DNA from: Candidatus Staskawiczbacteria bacterium
Lineage (GTDB): Bacteria; Patescibacteriota; Minisyncoccia; Minisyncoccales; Staskawiczbacteraceae
Direction: 5' to 3'
Assembly (NCBI GenBank): GCA_943357015.1
Contig: CALRFZ010000019.1
Location: forward strand, 1 to 15,042
Length of the DNA stretch: 15,042 nt
Shown: one piece after another, positions 1-6,327 of the stretch
Position numbering within the stretch: position 1 is the first letter of the stretch
Layout of the letters: each line of letters begins with the position of its first letter
Translations under genes and position numbers: made by a program
The notes under the pieces: generated by a model
What the model was told of the DNA's origin: nothing
Database searches by the model: none
Seen by the model: only the letters and a program-made list of their open reading frames with translations

Positions 1-740
1 AAGATGATTTGTATCAAACTGACATTATTAAAAAAGAGATGGAATTTTTAATGCAAAACCCAAACGTTCCCGCCGTATTTACTCTCGGAACTATTATTGA
101 TAGTAATGATAATATTATTGGCAAATGGAAGTTGCCCTTGGAATTACAAAATAAAACCATTCATACGTTTAAAGAAATTTTTAGAGCTATTTTAAACCAC
201 GGCAATACTTTTTTAATCACTCCCACGCTAATGGTACGGAAAGAATTATTTGACAAGGTGGGACTATTTGATGACCAAGGCCCTTTTGGCGGATCTGATG
301 ATTTAGAAATGTGGCTTAGAATTTTGGAAAAATACCCAATTGGCATTATCAATGAACCGCTCATTAATTGGCGAACCGATGGGCGAGGAAAAAAGTACAA
401 TCAATTGCGTACCGAAAAAGCTGACTTTTTTAAGGTTATGGATTACTACTTAACAGATAAAAATTATATTACCCTAGCCAGCAAAAAAGACCTGCGTCAA
501 TATAATTATCAAAAAGATTTTGATAATACCCTGCGAGCAATGAACTTTTTAATAAAAGGTGAAACAAAGCAAGCAAAAAAAATAATTAATAATTCTTTTT
601 CTTGGGAAAACCTTCGGGCCTTTTTTGAAAATATCAAGATTTTGCGAATAAAAGTAATGACATTAAAAGTAATTTTATTTATCGGCATTAATCTAGGACT
701 AGGCAAGCAATTAGGAAAAATATTACACAAAACAATATAA
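1..740 (+). CDS. Glycosyltransferase family 2, C-terminal part (cut by left edge)
   Basis: This is the 3' part of a family 2 (GT-A fold) glycosyltransferase, which transfers a sugar from a nucleotide-sugar at the cytoplasmic membrane face. The frame is open from the first base: codons from position 3 read Asp-Asp-Leu-Tyr, which fits the end of a GT2 Asp-rich metal-binding motif, so the TTG at 9 is not a start and the N-terminal half lies outside the window. About 245 residues remain. The segment around 286-320, GGSDDLEMWLRIL, is the acceptor-site 'ED/DD + W' region typical of GT2 enzymes and is followed by the usual NEPLINWR stretch. The C-terminal ~80 residues are Lys/Asn-rich, with a hydrophobic stretch near the end. 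It is the only plus-strand gene and converges on the fcl operon, with a shared hairpin terminator between them. The donor and acceptor cannot be read from the sequence. Confidence 0.85.
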   Translation, partial: DDLYQTDIIKKEMEFLMQNPNVPAVFTLGTIIDSNDNIIGKWKLPLELQNKTIHTFKEIFRAILNHGNTFLITPTLMVRKELFDKVGLFDDQGPFGGSDDLEMWLRILEKYPIGIINEPLINWRTDGRGKKYNQLRTEKADFFKVMDYYLTDKNYITLASKKDLRQYNYQKDFDNTLRAMNFLIKGETKQAKKIINNSFSWENLRAFFENIKILRIKVMTLKVILFIGINLGLGKQLGKILHKTI

Positions 741-747
741 TACGCAA

Positions 748-777
748 AAAAAACGTCGCATTACAGCGACGTTTTTT
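748..777. terminator. Bidirectional intrinsic terminator
   Basis: A perfect 12-bp inverted repeat: six A plus CGTCGC at 748-759, a 6-nt loop (ATTACA, 760-765), and GCGACG plus six T at 766-777. The GC-rich core flanked by an A-tract on one side and a T-tract on the other gives a hairpin with a U-run on either strand. It lies 8 nt after the stop of the plus-strand GT2 gene and about 25 nt beyond the stop of minus-strand fcl, so it can end transcription of both convergent units. Confidence 0.9.
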
Positions 778-780
778 ATT

Positions 781-811
781 CTACCAACTACTCACTACCA
801 ACTACAAACTA
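781..811. repeat. Heptanucleotide tandem repeat spanning the fcl stop codon
   Basis: About 4.4 copies of a 7-bp unit: CTACCAA (781), CTACTCA (788), CTACCAA (795), CTACAAA (802), then CTA (809). On the minus strand each unit contributes a TAG. The TAG at 802-804 is the stop codon of fcl, and those at 795, 788 and 781 follow in shifted frames because 7 is not a multiple of 3. A further TACCAACTA copy lies at 818-826 inside the fcl coding end. The array sits directly between the fcl stop and the terminator. Confidence 0.75.
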
Positions 812-1740
812 TCTTGATACCAACTAATTGTTTCTTTCAGACCATCGACAAAATCTGTTTTTGCCTCAAAGCCAAACTCTTTTTTGGCTTTTGAAATATC
901 TAAATTCCGGCGTGGCTGGCCATCGGGCTTGGAGACATCCCAATTCAGGGAACCTTTAAAATCCATTAATTTACAAATTAATTCTGCCAAATCTTTGATT
1001 GAAATTTCCAGGCTTGAACCCAAATTAATAGGTTCTGGCTTTTCATAATTTTCTGTGGCAAGTAAAATTCCCTCAACTGCATCTTTAACATATAAAAAAC
1101 CCCTAGTCGCTTTACCTGTTCCCCAAACTTCAATTTCATTGCACCCTTCTTTTTTAGCGTCACACACTTTCTTAATCAAGGCAGAAATTACATGAGATGA
1201 TTTGGGGTCAAAATTATCTCCTGGCCCATACAAATTAAGTGGTAACAAAAAAATAGAATTAAAGCCGTACTGTTGACGGTAGGCTTGTGATTGAACCAAA
1301 AGCATCTTTTTAGCTAATCCATACGAAGCATTAGTTTCCTCAGGATAACCATTCCATAAATCTGTTTCTTTAAACGGTACAGCCGTTTCTTTCGGATAAG
1401 CACAGACTGTGCCAATGGCCACAAATTTTTTTACCCCCGCCTGGCGCGATGCTTCCATAAGCTGAACACCCATCATAATATTGTCATAAAAAAGTTCACC
1501 GGCCCTTTCCCTATTAAATCCGATACCCCCAACTTTGGCGGCCAAGTGAATTACCATATCTTGACCTGCTACGGCTTTTTGACAATTTTCCCAGACACGC
1601 AAATCCAAGTCCTGTGCGGTTGGCAAATACAAGTTTTCTTTTAAAGCGCTTCTAGTTTCTAAAAGACTTTTTACCAAGTAGCGACCCAAAAAACCATCGG
1701 CGCCCGTAACTAAAATTTTACTTTCTTTTAAATTAATCAT
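802..1740 (-). CDS. fcl: GDP-L-fucose synthase
   Basis: NADPH-dependent 3,5-epimerase/4-reductase that converts GDP-4-keto-6-deoxy-D-mannose, the Gmd product, into GDP-L-fucose. It is an extended SDR of 312 residues, the normal length. A Rossmann motif GADGFLG lies at residues 13-19. The active site shows Thr111 and Cys113 in GTVCAYP, Tyr140 and Lys144 in SYGLAKK, and His183 in SSHVISALI. These match E. coli Fcl Ser107, Cys109, Tyr136, Lys140 and His179, with Thr in place of Ser. The family signature LNLYGPGDNFDP is at 168-179. The ATG at 1740 is chosen over an upstream in-frame start at 1788 because it places the Rossmann strand at the N-terminus and gives an 8-nt overlap (ATGATTAA) with the gmd stop, suggesting translational coupling. 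The stop TAG is part of a heptamer repeat just before the terminator. Last gene of the operon. Confidence 0.95.
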   Translation of the reverse strand: MINLKESKILVTGADGFLGRYLVKSLLETRSALKENLYLPTAQDLDLRVWENCQKAVAGQDMVIHLAAKVGGIGFNRERAGELFYDNIMMGVQLMEASRQAGVKKFVAIGTVCAYPKETAVPFKETDLWNGYPEETNASYGLAKKMLLVQSQAYRQQYGFNSIFLLPLNLYGPGDNFDPKSSHVISALIKKVCDAKKEGCNEIEVWGTGKATRGFLYVKDAVEGILLATENYEKPEPINLGSSLEISIKDLAELICKLMDFKGSLNWDVSKPDGQPRRNLDISKAKKEFGFEAKTDFVDGLKETISWYQDSL

Positions 1741-2794
1741 TATTCCACCACTTATTGGAAAATTCTTCTTTAATAATTTTATCGCCACCTCCGGTCACTT
1801 GAATATTTAATTGCTTAACTAATTGTCTCATATCACTATCTACCATAATTTTACACAAATCGGAAAATCCTACTTTTGGCTCAAAACCAAGTTTTGTTTT
1901 AGCTTTGGAAAAATCTCCGATTAAAGATTCTACCTCTGCCGGACGCAAATATCGCGGGTCAATTTCTACATATTGAGAATAATCACCTAATCCCGCATAA
2001 GCAAATGTTTCTTGTAAAAATTCCCTGACCGAATGCGATTGTCCCGTAGCAATTACATAGTCATCCGACTTTTCCTGCTGTAGCATTAAATACATAGCCT
2101 CTACATATTCGGGAGCAAAACCCCAATCTCGCCTAGCGTCTAAATTGCCCAAGTATAATTTTTTATCTAAACCAGATTTTATTCTGGCAATTCCTCTAGT
2201 AATTTTACGAGTCACAAAAGTTTCTCCCCTCCTTGGACTTTCATGATTAAATAAAATTCCGTTGCAGGCAAAAATTCCATATGCTTCACGATACATACGG
2301 GTAATATCATAAGAGAATACTTTGGCAACTGCATAGGGACTGCGAGGATGAAATAAAGTAGTTTCATTTTGTGGCGGAGGCGTAGATCCAAACATTTCCG
2401 AACTACCAGCATTGTAAAATTTTATTGGCAAACCAGAATTACGAATAGCTTCTAAAATCCGTAATGTCCCCATCGCAATGGTGTTAGTAGTGTATTCTGG
2501 CATATCAAAACTAACCCTGACATGGGATTGAGCCCCTAAATGGTAAATTTCATCGGGCTTAATTTCCCTAATTAGTCTTTCGATATTCCCAGTGTCAGTA
2601 AGATCACCATAATGCAAAAATAACTTTGCGCCGGTTAAATGAGGATCTTGATACAAGTCATCAATGCGAGACGTATTAAAAGTACTAGCGCGCCGAATAA
2701 TTCCATGCACTTGGTATTCTTTAGACAATAAAAGCTCAGCTAAATAAGAGCCGTCTTGCCCAGTAATTCCAGTAATTAAAGCTTTCTTTGACAT
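1733..2794 (-). CDS. gmd: GDP-mannose 4,6-dehydratase
   Basis: NADP-dependent dehydratase that converts GDP-D-mannose into GDP-4-keto-6-deoxy-D-mannose, the first step to GDP-L-fucose and also to GDP-rhamnose or GDP-perosamine. The 353-residue protein is full length. It carries the Gmd N-terminus with TGITGQDGSYLAELLL near residues 9-24, the RRAS.FNT segment at 34-41, the active-site SSE at 131-133, and Tyr154/Lys158 in SPYAVAK. The hallmark NHESPRRGETFVTRKI spans 183-198, followed by LGNLDARRDWG. After the usual end (KLGFEPKVGF, then the MVDSD segment) there is a tail of about 25 residues with Gly-rich and Trp-Trp elements, whose role is unknown. fcl follows immediately, which fixes the product as GDP-fucose. 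It starts 48 nt after hldD, and that gap contains a good promoter candidate. No GDP-mannose-forming gene (manC, manB) is in the window. Confidence 0.97.
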   Translation of the reverse strand: MSKKALITGITGQDGSYLAELLLSKEYQVHGIIRRASTFNTSRIDDLYQDPHLTGAKLFLHYGDLTDTGNIERLIREIKPDEIYHLGAQSHVRVSFDMPEYTTNTIAMGTLRILEAIRNSGLPIKFYNAGSSEMFGSTPPPQNETTLFHPRSPYAVAKVFSYDITRMYREAYGIFACNGILFNHESPRRGETFVTRKITRGIARIKSGLDKKLYLGNLDARRDWGFAPEYVEAMYLMLQQEKSDDYVIATGQSHSVREFLQETFAYAGLGDYSQYVEIDPRYLRPAEVESLIGDFSKAKTKLGFEPKVGFSDLCKIMVDSDMRQLVKQLNIQVTGGGDKIIKEEFSNKWWNND

Positions 2795-2803
2795 AATATG
2801 ACA

Positions 2804-2832
2804 ATAATACTTTAAGTTATAGTTTTTTTCAA
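2804..2832 (-). promoter_or_regulatory. Candidate sigma70-type promoter of gmd-fcl
   Basis: On the minus strand a -35 box TTGAAA (2832-2827) and a -10 box TATTAT (2809-2804) each match the consensus at five of six positions and are exactly 17 nt apart. They lie in the 48-nt gap between hldD and gmd. The predicted start point, about 2797, is only about 3 nt before the gmd ATG, so the transcript would be essentially leaderless. A 6-bp inverted repeat (AGTTAT at 2837-2832, ATAACT at 2820-2815) overlaps the -35 box and could be an operator or chance. The region is very AT-rich, so a false match is possible. Confidence 0.5.
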
Positions 2833-2842
2833 TAACTCGGAC

Positions 2843-3745
2843 CTAAGTCTTAAAATAGTCTTTTATTCCCTGCTCAATATTATAAGCTGGATAATAGTTT
2901 AATTTTTCTTGAGTTTGAGATAAATCAGCCTGAGTATTCTCTTGATAATGCTCATAAGGATTATTAATATATTCTGGATTTAAATTATCACCTGTCGCAG
3001 TTTTTAATATTTCCACTATTTTATTAAAAGTAGTAGTTTGGCCAGTTCCAACATTAAAAATTCCGCTTTCACTAGACCCCATCGCCAAAATATTAGCACT
3101 AACAACATCTTTAACATACACCTGATCTCTTGCCTGCTGTCCGTCCTTAAATAATCTTGGATTCTTACCTGCTTTCATCTGTAAATATAATTGCCAAATT
3201 TGACTGGCCATTTTGCCCTTATGCTTTTCTTTTGGTCCATAAACATTAAAATAACGTAGACCAACGATATGTAAATCTTTAAAATATTTCCGCGCCATAT
3301 TATCGGTCACCAGTTTAGAAAAGCCATAAATGTTAGCTGGCATTTCACTTTGCCCAACAATCATTGGAGGATTTGAGTGACCATACACCGCGGCTGAAGA
3401 AGCATAAATTAATTTAGCTTTGGATGCAAGGGCAAATTGCAAAACATTTTTAAACCCCCCTACATTCTTTTTCATCATCAAGTCTTGATCAAATACAGTG
3501 GTATCAGTAACGGCAGCTTGATGAAAAATAACATCCAACTTTTTAAAATAATCCGATAGATTAACACAAGAAACATCTTCGCTAATGACCTCACCCTTAA
3601 AACCCAGTAAATTTTTATAATCTCCAGAAGAAAAATCATCCATCACAAAATACTCATTATCTGGGAATTTTTCTTGCAAAGTTAGCGTTAAATTTGAACC
3701 AATAAAACCGGCTCCACCAGTAACTAAAATTTTTTTATTTTTCAT
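2843..3745 (-). CDS. hldD: ADP-L-glycero-D-manno-heptose 6-epimerase
   Basis: Epimerises ADP-D-glycero-D-manno-heptose at C6 to the L,D form, the last step of ADP-heptose synthesis. It is an extended SDR of 300 residues. The Rossmann motif GGAGFIG is at residues 10-16. Ser116/Ser117 are in YASSAAVYG, and Tyr140/Lys144 in NIYGFSK. The HldD signature RYFNVYGPKEKHKGKMAS at 164-181 contains the HKG.MAS element seen in RfaD/HldD and not in ordinary GalE-type epimerases. The following LFKDGQQARDQVYVKDV also matches the family. It directly follows the three other ADP-heptose genes, which supports the assignment. The ATG overlaps the stop of the upstream fusion gene by 11 nt (ATGAAAAATAA). A GalE-like epimerase acting on another nucleotide sugar is the main alternative, but it is less likely given motif and context. 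Confidence 0.9.
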   Translation of the reverse strand: MKNKKILVTGGAGFIGSNLTLTLQEKFPDNEYFVMDDFSSGDYKNLLGFKGEVISEDVSCVNLSDYFKKLDVIFHQAAVTDTTVFDQDLMMKKNVGGFKNVLQFALASKAKLIYASSAAVYGHSNPPMIVGQSEMPANIYGFSKLVTDNMARKYFKDLHIVGLRYFNVYGPKEKHKGKMASQIWQLYLQMKAGKNPRLFKDGQQARDQVYVKDVVSANILAMGSSESGIFNVGTGQTTTFNKIVEILKTATGDNLNPEYINNPYEHYQENTQADLSQTQEKLNYYPAYNIEQGIKDYFKT

Positions 3746-4745
3746 TTGTGATAATTTTTACTGCCTTAATTAAATTTTTAGCGTAATAATTGGGTTTTAA
3801 TTTCAAGTGAGCCGGCATTTTTTCGCCAAGTTTTATAGTTTTTATATTAGCATAACGCCCAGCAACCACATCTTTTTGATCATCACCAATAAACCAACTT
3901 TTACTTAAGTTAATGTTAAAATCTTTAACTGCCTTTAAAAACATTCCGATTTTTGGTTTCCGACAATTACAGTTATCGTTTGGATGATGCGGACAATAAT
4001 ATATAGCATCTATTCGGCCACCAGATTTTTTTACTTCCAAAGCCATATATTGATGAATTTTTTTTAATTCATTTTCCTTGAAAACTTTTCTTCCAATACC
4101 AGATTGATTGGTTATGATAATAATTTTATAATCTGCTTGAGAAAGCTTTTTTAAGGCATTTAGAGCGCCAGTAGCAAAACGAAAATGATCAACTTTTTGG
4201 ACATAATCTTTTCTAGGAATGTTAATTGTGCCATCGCGATCCAAAAAAATTGCTTTGACTTCAGGGCGAGAGTAGGCACTTAAAATATTTTTAATTAAAT
4301 TGCTGGTTGAAAATCCATTTTGCCAGTTCAAAATATGAATTTTGCCTCCATGTTTTTCAACAACACTTCTTTCAATGCAACTCTTGCCCCAATCAGAACC
4401 ATTGCAATGTATATTGGGTTGAATTTTAGATAAAATCTCTAAAGGGTTTATGTCATCAAAAGTCACGATATAGTCCACATCATCCAAGCACGCTAACATC
4501 TCCAAGCGAGAATTTTCTTGGTTAATCGGGTGATGCAATCCCTTGTACATTCTTATTGATTCATCGGTGTTTAGAAGAATAATCAAAATATCGCCTTGCT
4601 TTTTAGCCTCCTTAATTGCTTTCAAATGACCCAAATGTAAAATATCAAAACTACCATTATAAGTGACAATTTTTTTGCCCTGTTTTTTGAAAACTTTGAT
4701 TATCCTTAATATTTGAGATAGTGTTTTATTTTTTTTATTATTCAT
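3735..4745 (-). CDS. Fused heptose-1-P adenylyltransferase (RfaE2/HldE-C) and heptose-1,7-bisphosphate phosphatase (GmhB)
   Basis: Two enzymes of ADP-heptose synthesis in one 336-residue chain. Residues ~22-155 are a cytidylyltransferase-like domain: NGSFDILHLGH at 30-40 with the HxGH nucleotide site (37-40), CNGSDWG at 114-120, and GFSTSNLI at 144-151, as in RfaE2. Residues ~164-336 are a HAD-IIIA phosphatase of the GmhB/HisB-N type: FLDRDGT at 167-173 with nucleophile Asp169 and acid/base Asp171, TNQSGIGR at 212-219, a zinc loop CPHHPNDNCNCRKP with Cys251, His253, Cys259 and Cys261, and IGDDQKD at 286-292. GmhB removes the 7-phosphate and the other domain then adds AMP, so the chain covers consecutive steps. 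In E. coli, by contrast, the adenylyltransferase is fused to the kinase and GmhB is separate. The Cys/His loop is shorter than in E. coli GmhB. The ATG overlaps the kinase stop by 8 nt (ATGAATAA). Confidence 0.92.
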   Translation of the reverse strand: MNNKKNKTLSQILRIIKVFKKQGKKIVTYNGSFDILHLGHLKAIKEAKKQGDILIILLNTDESIRMYKGLHHPINQENSRLEMLACLDDVDYIVTFDDINPLEILSKIQPNIHCNGSDWGKSCIERSVVEKHGGKIHILNWQNGFSTSNLIKNILSAYSRPEVKAIFLDRDGTINIPRKDYVQKVDHFRFATGALNALKKLSQADYKIIIITNQSGIGRKVFKENELKKIHQYMALEVKKSGGRIDAIYYCPHHPNDNCNCRKPKIGMFLKAVKDFNINLSKSWFIGDDQKDVVAGRYANIKTIKLGEKMPAHLKLKPNYYAKNLIKAVKIITNEK

Positions 4746-5691
4746 TTAGTAAATTTTTCTTTAATTCTTCTGGCAAAACAACTGCAGTACCAACTTTTGC
4801 CACAGAAATTCCTGCCGCGCAATTAGCTATAATCGCCGAATCTTTTAAATTTACCCCCGAAGACATTGCCAAAGCCATAACTGCCAAAACCGTATCTCCC
4901 GCACCACTAACATCAAAAACTTCTTTAGCTAGAGTTGGAAAACTAAAAACTTCACCACCCTCAAAAAGCGTCATACCTTGAGCGCCCTGCTTAATTAAAA
5001 CATTGCAATTTAATTTTTTTTGAATTATTTTTCCAGCAGTTTTAACATCAAAAGATTCACTTATTAAAAAAGCTTCTTTTTGATTGGGAACAAGTAAAAA
5101 TATATCTTTAAAATACCGCGCGTTATTAGGTTTTATATCGGCAATAATTTTTTTATTATATTTTTTGGCCAATCTAATAATCTTAGCAACCAAATCCTTA
5201 GTGACAAAACCCTTATTATAATCTGAAATAACAACCATATCCCATTTTTTTATTTGAGACTCTATAATATCTATAGCTTTTTTTTCAGTAGCTTTGTTAA
5301 TCAAATGCGCCTGCTCTTTATCAATTCTAACAATGTGCTGACCCTGAGCCACAACTCTAATTTTTTGAGTAGTATTTTTTTCTTTTAAAATAATTACCCC
5401 CTTCTCATTGATTCCATTTAATTTCAATTTTAAAAACAATTGATCTCCGGCATAATCTTGACCTAAAGCCCCAACCAAAAAAACCTCCCCACCTAGACTG
5501 GCGATATTATTAGCTGTGTTAGCTGCTCCGCCTAATGCATATATTTCCTCAGAAAATAACACTATTGGTACTGGTGCTTCTGGAGAAATCCTTTCTGCTT
5601 GACCAAAAATAAATTGATCCAACATTAAGTCGCCAATTACTCCAATTTTCTTGCCTTTAAAATTATCTACAATATTAATTAATTTTTTCAT
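4738..5691 (-). CDS. D-glycero-beta-D-manno-heptose-7-phosphate kinase (RfaE1/HldE-N type)
   Basis: PfkB/ribokinase-family kinase that phosphorylates C1 of heptose 7-phosphate to give heptose 1,7-bisphosphate, the GmhB substrate. The 317-residue chain matches the kinase half of HldE along its length: GDLMLDQFIFG, then RISPEAPVP, at the N-terminus, GGAANTANNIASLGG at 54-68, ISDYNKG near 155-161, and the PfkB signature DVSGAGDT at 260-267 with catalytic base Asp266 and the GAGD anion hole. It stands alone, without the adenylyltransferase domain normally fused to it in enterobacteria; that domain is the next gene. The ATG at 5691 (17-nt overlap with gmhA) is preferred to an upstream in-frame GTG at 5721, because the extra ten residues do not fit the family and would lengthen the overlap to 47 nt. 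There is no visible SD, so initiation probably depends on coupling to gmhA. Confidence 0.93.
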   Translation of the reverse strand: MKKLINIVDNFKGKKIGVIGDLMLDQFIFGQAERISPEAPVPIVLFSEEIYALGGAANTANNIASLGGEVFLVGALGQDYAGDQLFLKLKLNGINEKGVIILKEKNTTQKIRVVAQGQHIVRIDKEQAHLINKATEKKAIDIIESQIKKWDMVVISDYNKGFVTKDLVAKIIRLAKKYNKKIIADIKPNNARYFKDIFLLVPNQKEAFLISESFDVKTAGKIIQKKLNCNVLIKQGAQGMTLFEGGEVFSFPTLAKEVFDVSGAGDTVLAVMALAMSSGVNLKDSAIIANCAAGISVAKVGTAVVLPEELKKNLLNE

Positions 5692-6286
5692 TTTCAAATA
5701 GTGATTTTTCAACAATTTCACAAATGCTATGCAAAATTAAAAGATGTGCCTCTTGAATTCTAGGAGTATTTTTTGATGGAATTATAATAGCAATATCTAA
5801 AAACTTTAAAATGTCGTGACTTTTTTCGCTAACCAAACCAATTGTAATTAAGCCTTTTTTGCGAGCCGACAATAATCCTTGATAAATATTAGCTGAATGA
5901 CCACCTTTTTTAAAATCTATATCACTAGTTGTTAAAACAAAAACAATATCGCCTAATAGACCTAAGGCCTCAATTTGTTTTGAAAAAACATATTCATAAC
6001 CAAAATCATTTGCAATAGAAGATAAAATGGAAATATCTGTCACTAAAGAAATGGCTGGCAATGGCGCTCTGTCAATTTTAAAACGGTTAATAAATTCGGC
6101 CACAAAATGCGATGCCTGGGCAGCGGAACCGCCATTACCAAAAACTAGAATTTTTTTATTGTTTTTTAAAGTTTTAATTGTTAGACTCGCAACAGTTTCT
6201 ATGGAATTTAAAAAATCCACACTGCCTTGCATTTTTTCTAAAATCTCACCAGATTCTCTAATAAATTCCTTAATTTTTTCTTGCAT
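5675..6286 (-). CDS. gmhA: Sedoheptulose-7-phosphate isomerase
   Basis: SIS-domain isomerase that converts sedoheptulose 7-phosphate into D-glycero-D-manno-heptose 7-phosphate, the entry to ADP-heptose synthesis. The chain is 203 residues, near the usual ~190. FGNGGSAAQASHF at 49-61 is the GmhA core. His60, Glu64, Gln178 and His186 line up with the E. coli metal/catalytic set His61, Glu65, Gln172 and His180. The stretch NDFGYEYVFSKQIEALG (93-109) and RIQEAHLLILH (176-186) are also typical. The phosphate loop is odd: instead of the common TSGNS, residues 119-134 read TTSDIDFKKGGHSANI, a seven-residue longer spacing with Asp after TS. First gene of a four-gene heptose module, 37 nt after the GT9 gene, with a promoter candidate in that gap. 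A DiaA-like SIS regulator is unlikely because the metal ligands and pathway neighbours are all present. Confidence 0.92.
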   Translation of the reverse strand: MQEKIKEFIRESGEILEKMQGSVDFLNSIETVASLTIKTLKNNKKILVFGNGGSAAQASHFVAEFINRFKIDRAPLPAISLVTDISILSSIANDFGYEYVFSKQIEALGLLGDIVFVLTTSDIDFKKGGHSANIYQGLLSARKKGLITIGLVSEKSHDILKFLDIAIIIPSKNTPRIQEAHLLILHSICEIVEKSLFENEKIN

Positions 6287-6299
6287 TTTTTTGTCTTTT

Positions 6300-6327
6300 A
6301 TTGTATCAAAAATTTACCAAAAATCAA
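6300..6327 (-). promoter_or_regulatory. Candidate extended -10 promoter for the ADP-heptose module
   Basis: On the minus strand TTGATT (6327-6322) is followed after 16 nt by TACAAT (6305-6300). The -10 is preceded by TG at the extended position (T6308, G6307, one base, then the hexamer). The -35 overlaps the stop of the GT9 gene. The predicted transcript start, about 6293, would leave a leader of only 7-8 nt before the gmhA ATG at 6286, and no SD is visible there. The AT-rich context makes chance matches common. Confidence 0.4.

Noticed and set aside
1741..1788. Upstream in-frame extension of fcl
   Set aside because: It would add 16 residues ahead of the Rossmann strand and overlap gmd by 56 nt; the ATG at 1740 fits the family length and gives an 8-nt overlap like other junctions here.
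2815..2837. Hairpin between hldD and gmd as a terminator
   Set aside because: The stem is only 6 bp, AT-rich, with an 11-nt loop and no following T-tract on the minus strand; it is too weak for an intrinsic terminator and is mentioned only as a possible operator.
4721..4981. Plus-strand open frame of 86 codons over the kinase 3' end
   Set aside because: It is antisense to the conserved PfkB signature region of the kinase, and the Pro/Ala/Thr-rich translation mirrors that coding sequence. No independent support.
5692..5721. GTG-initiated extension of the kinase
   Set aside because: Ten extra residues (MKLLKNHYLK) do not match HldE N-termini and the ATG at 5691 is a better start.
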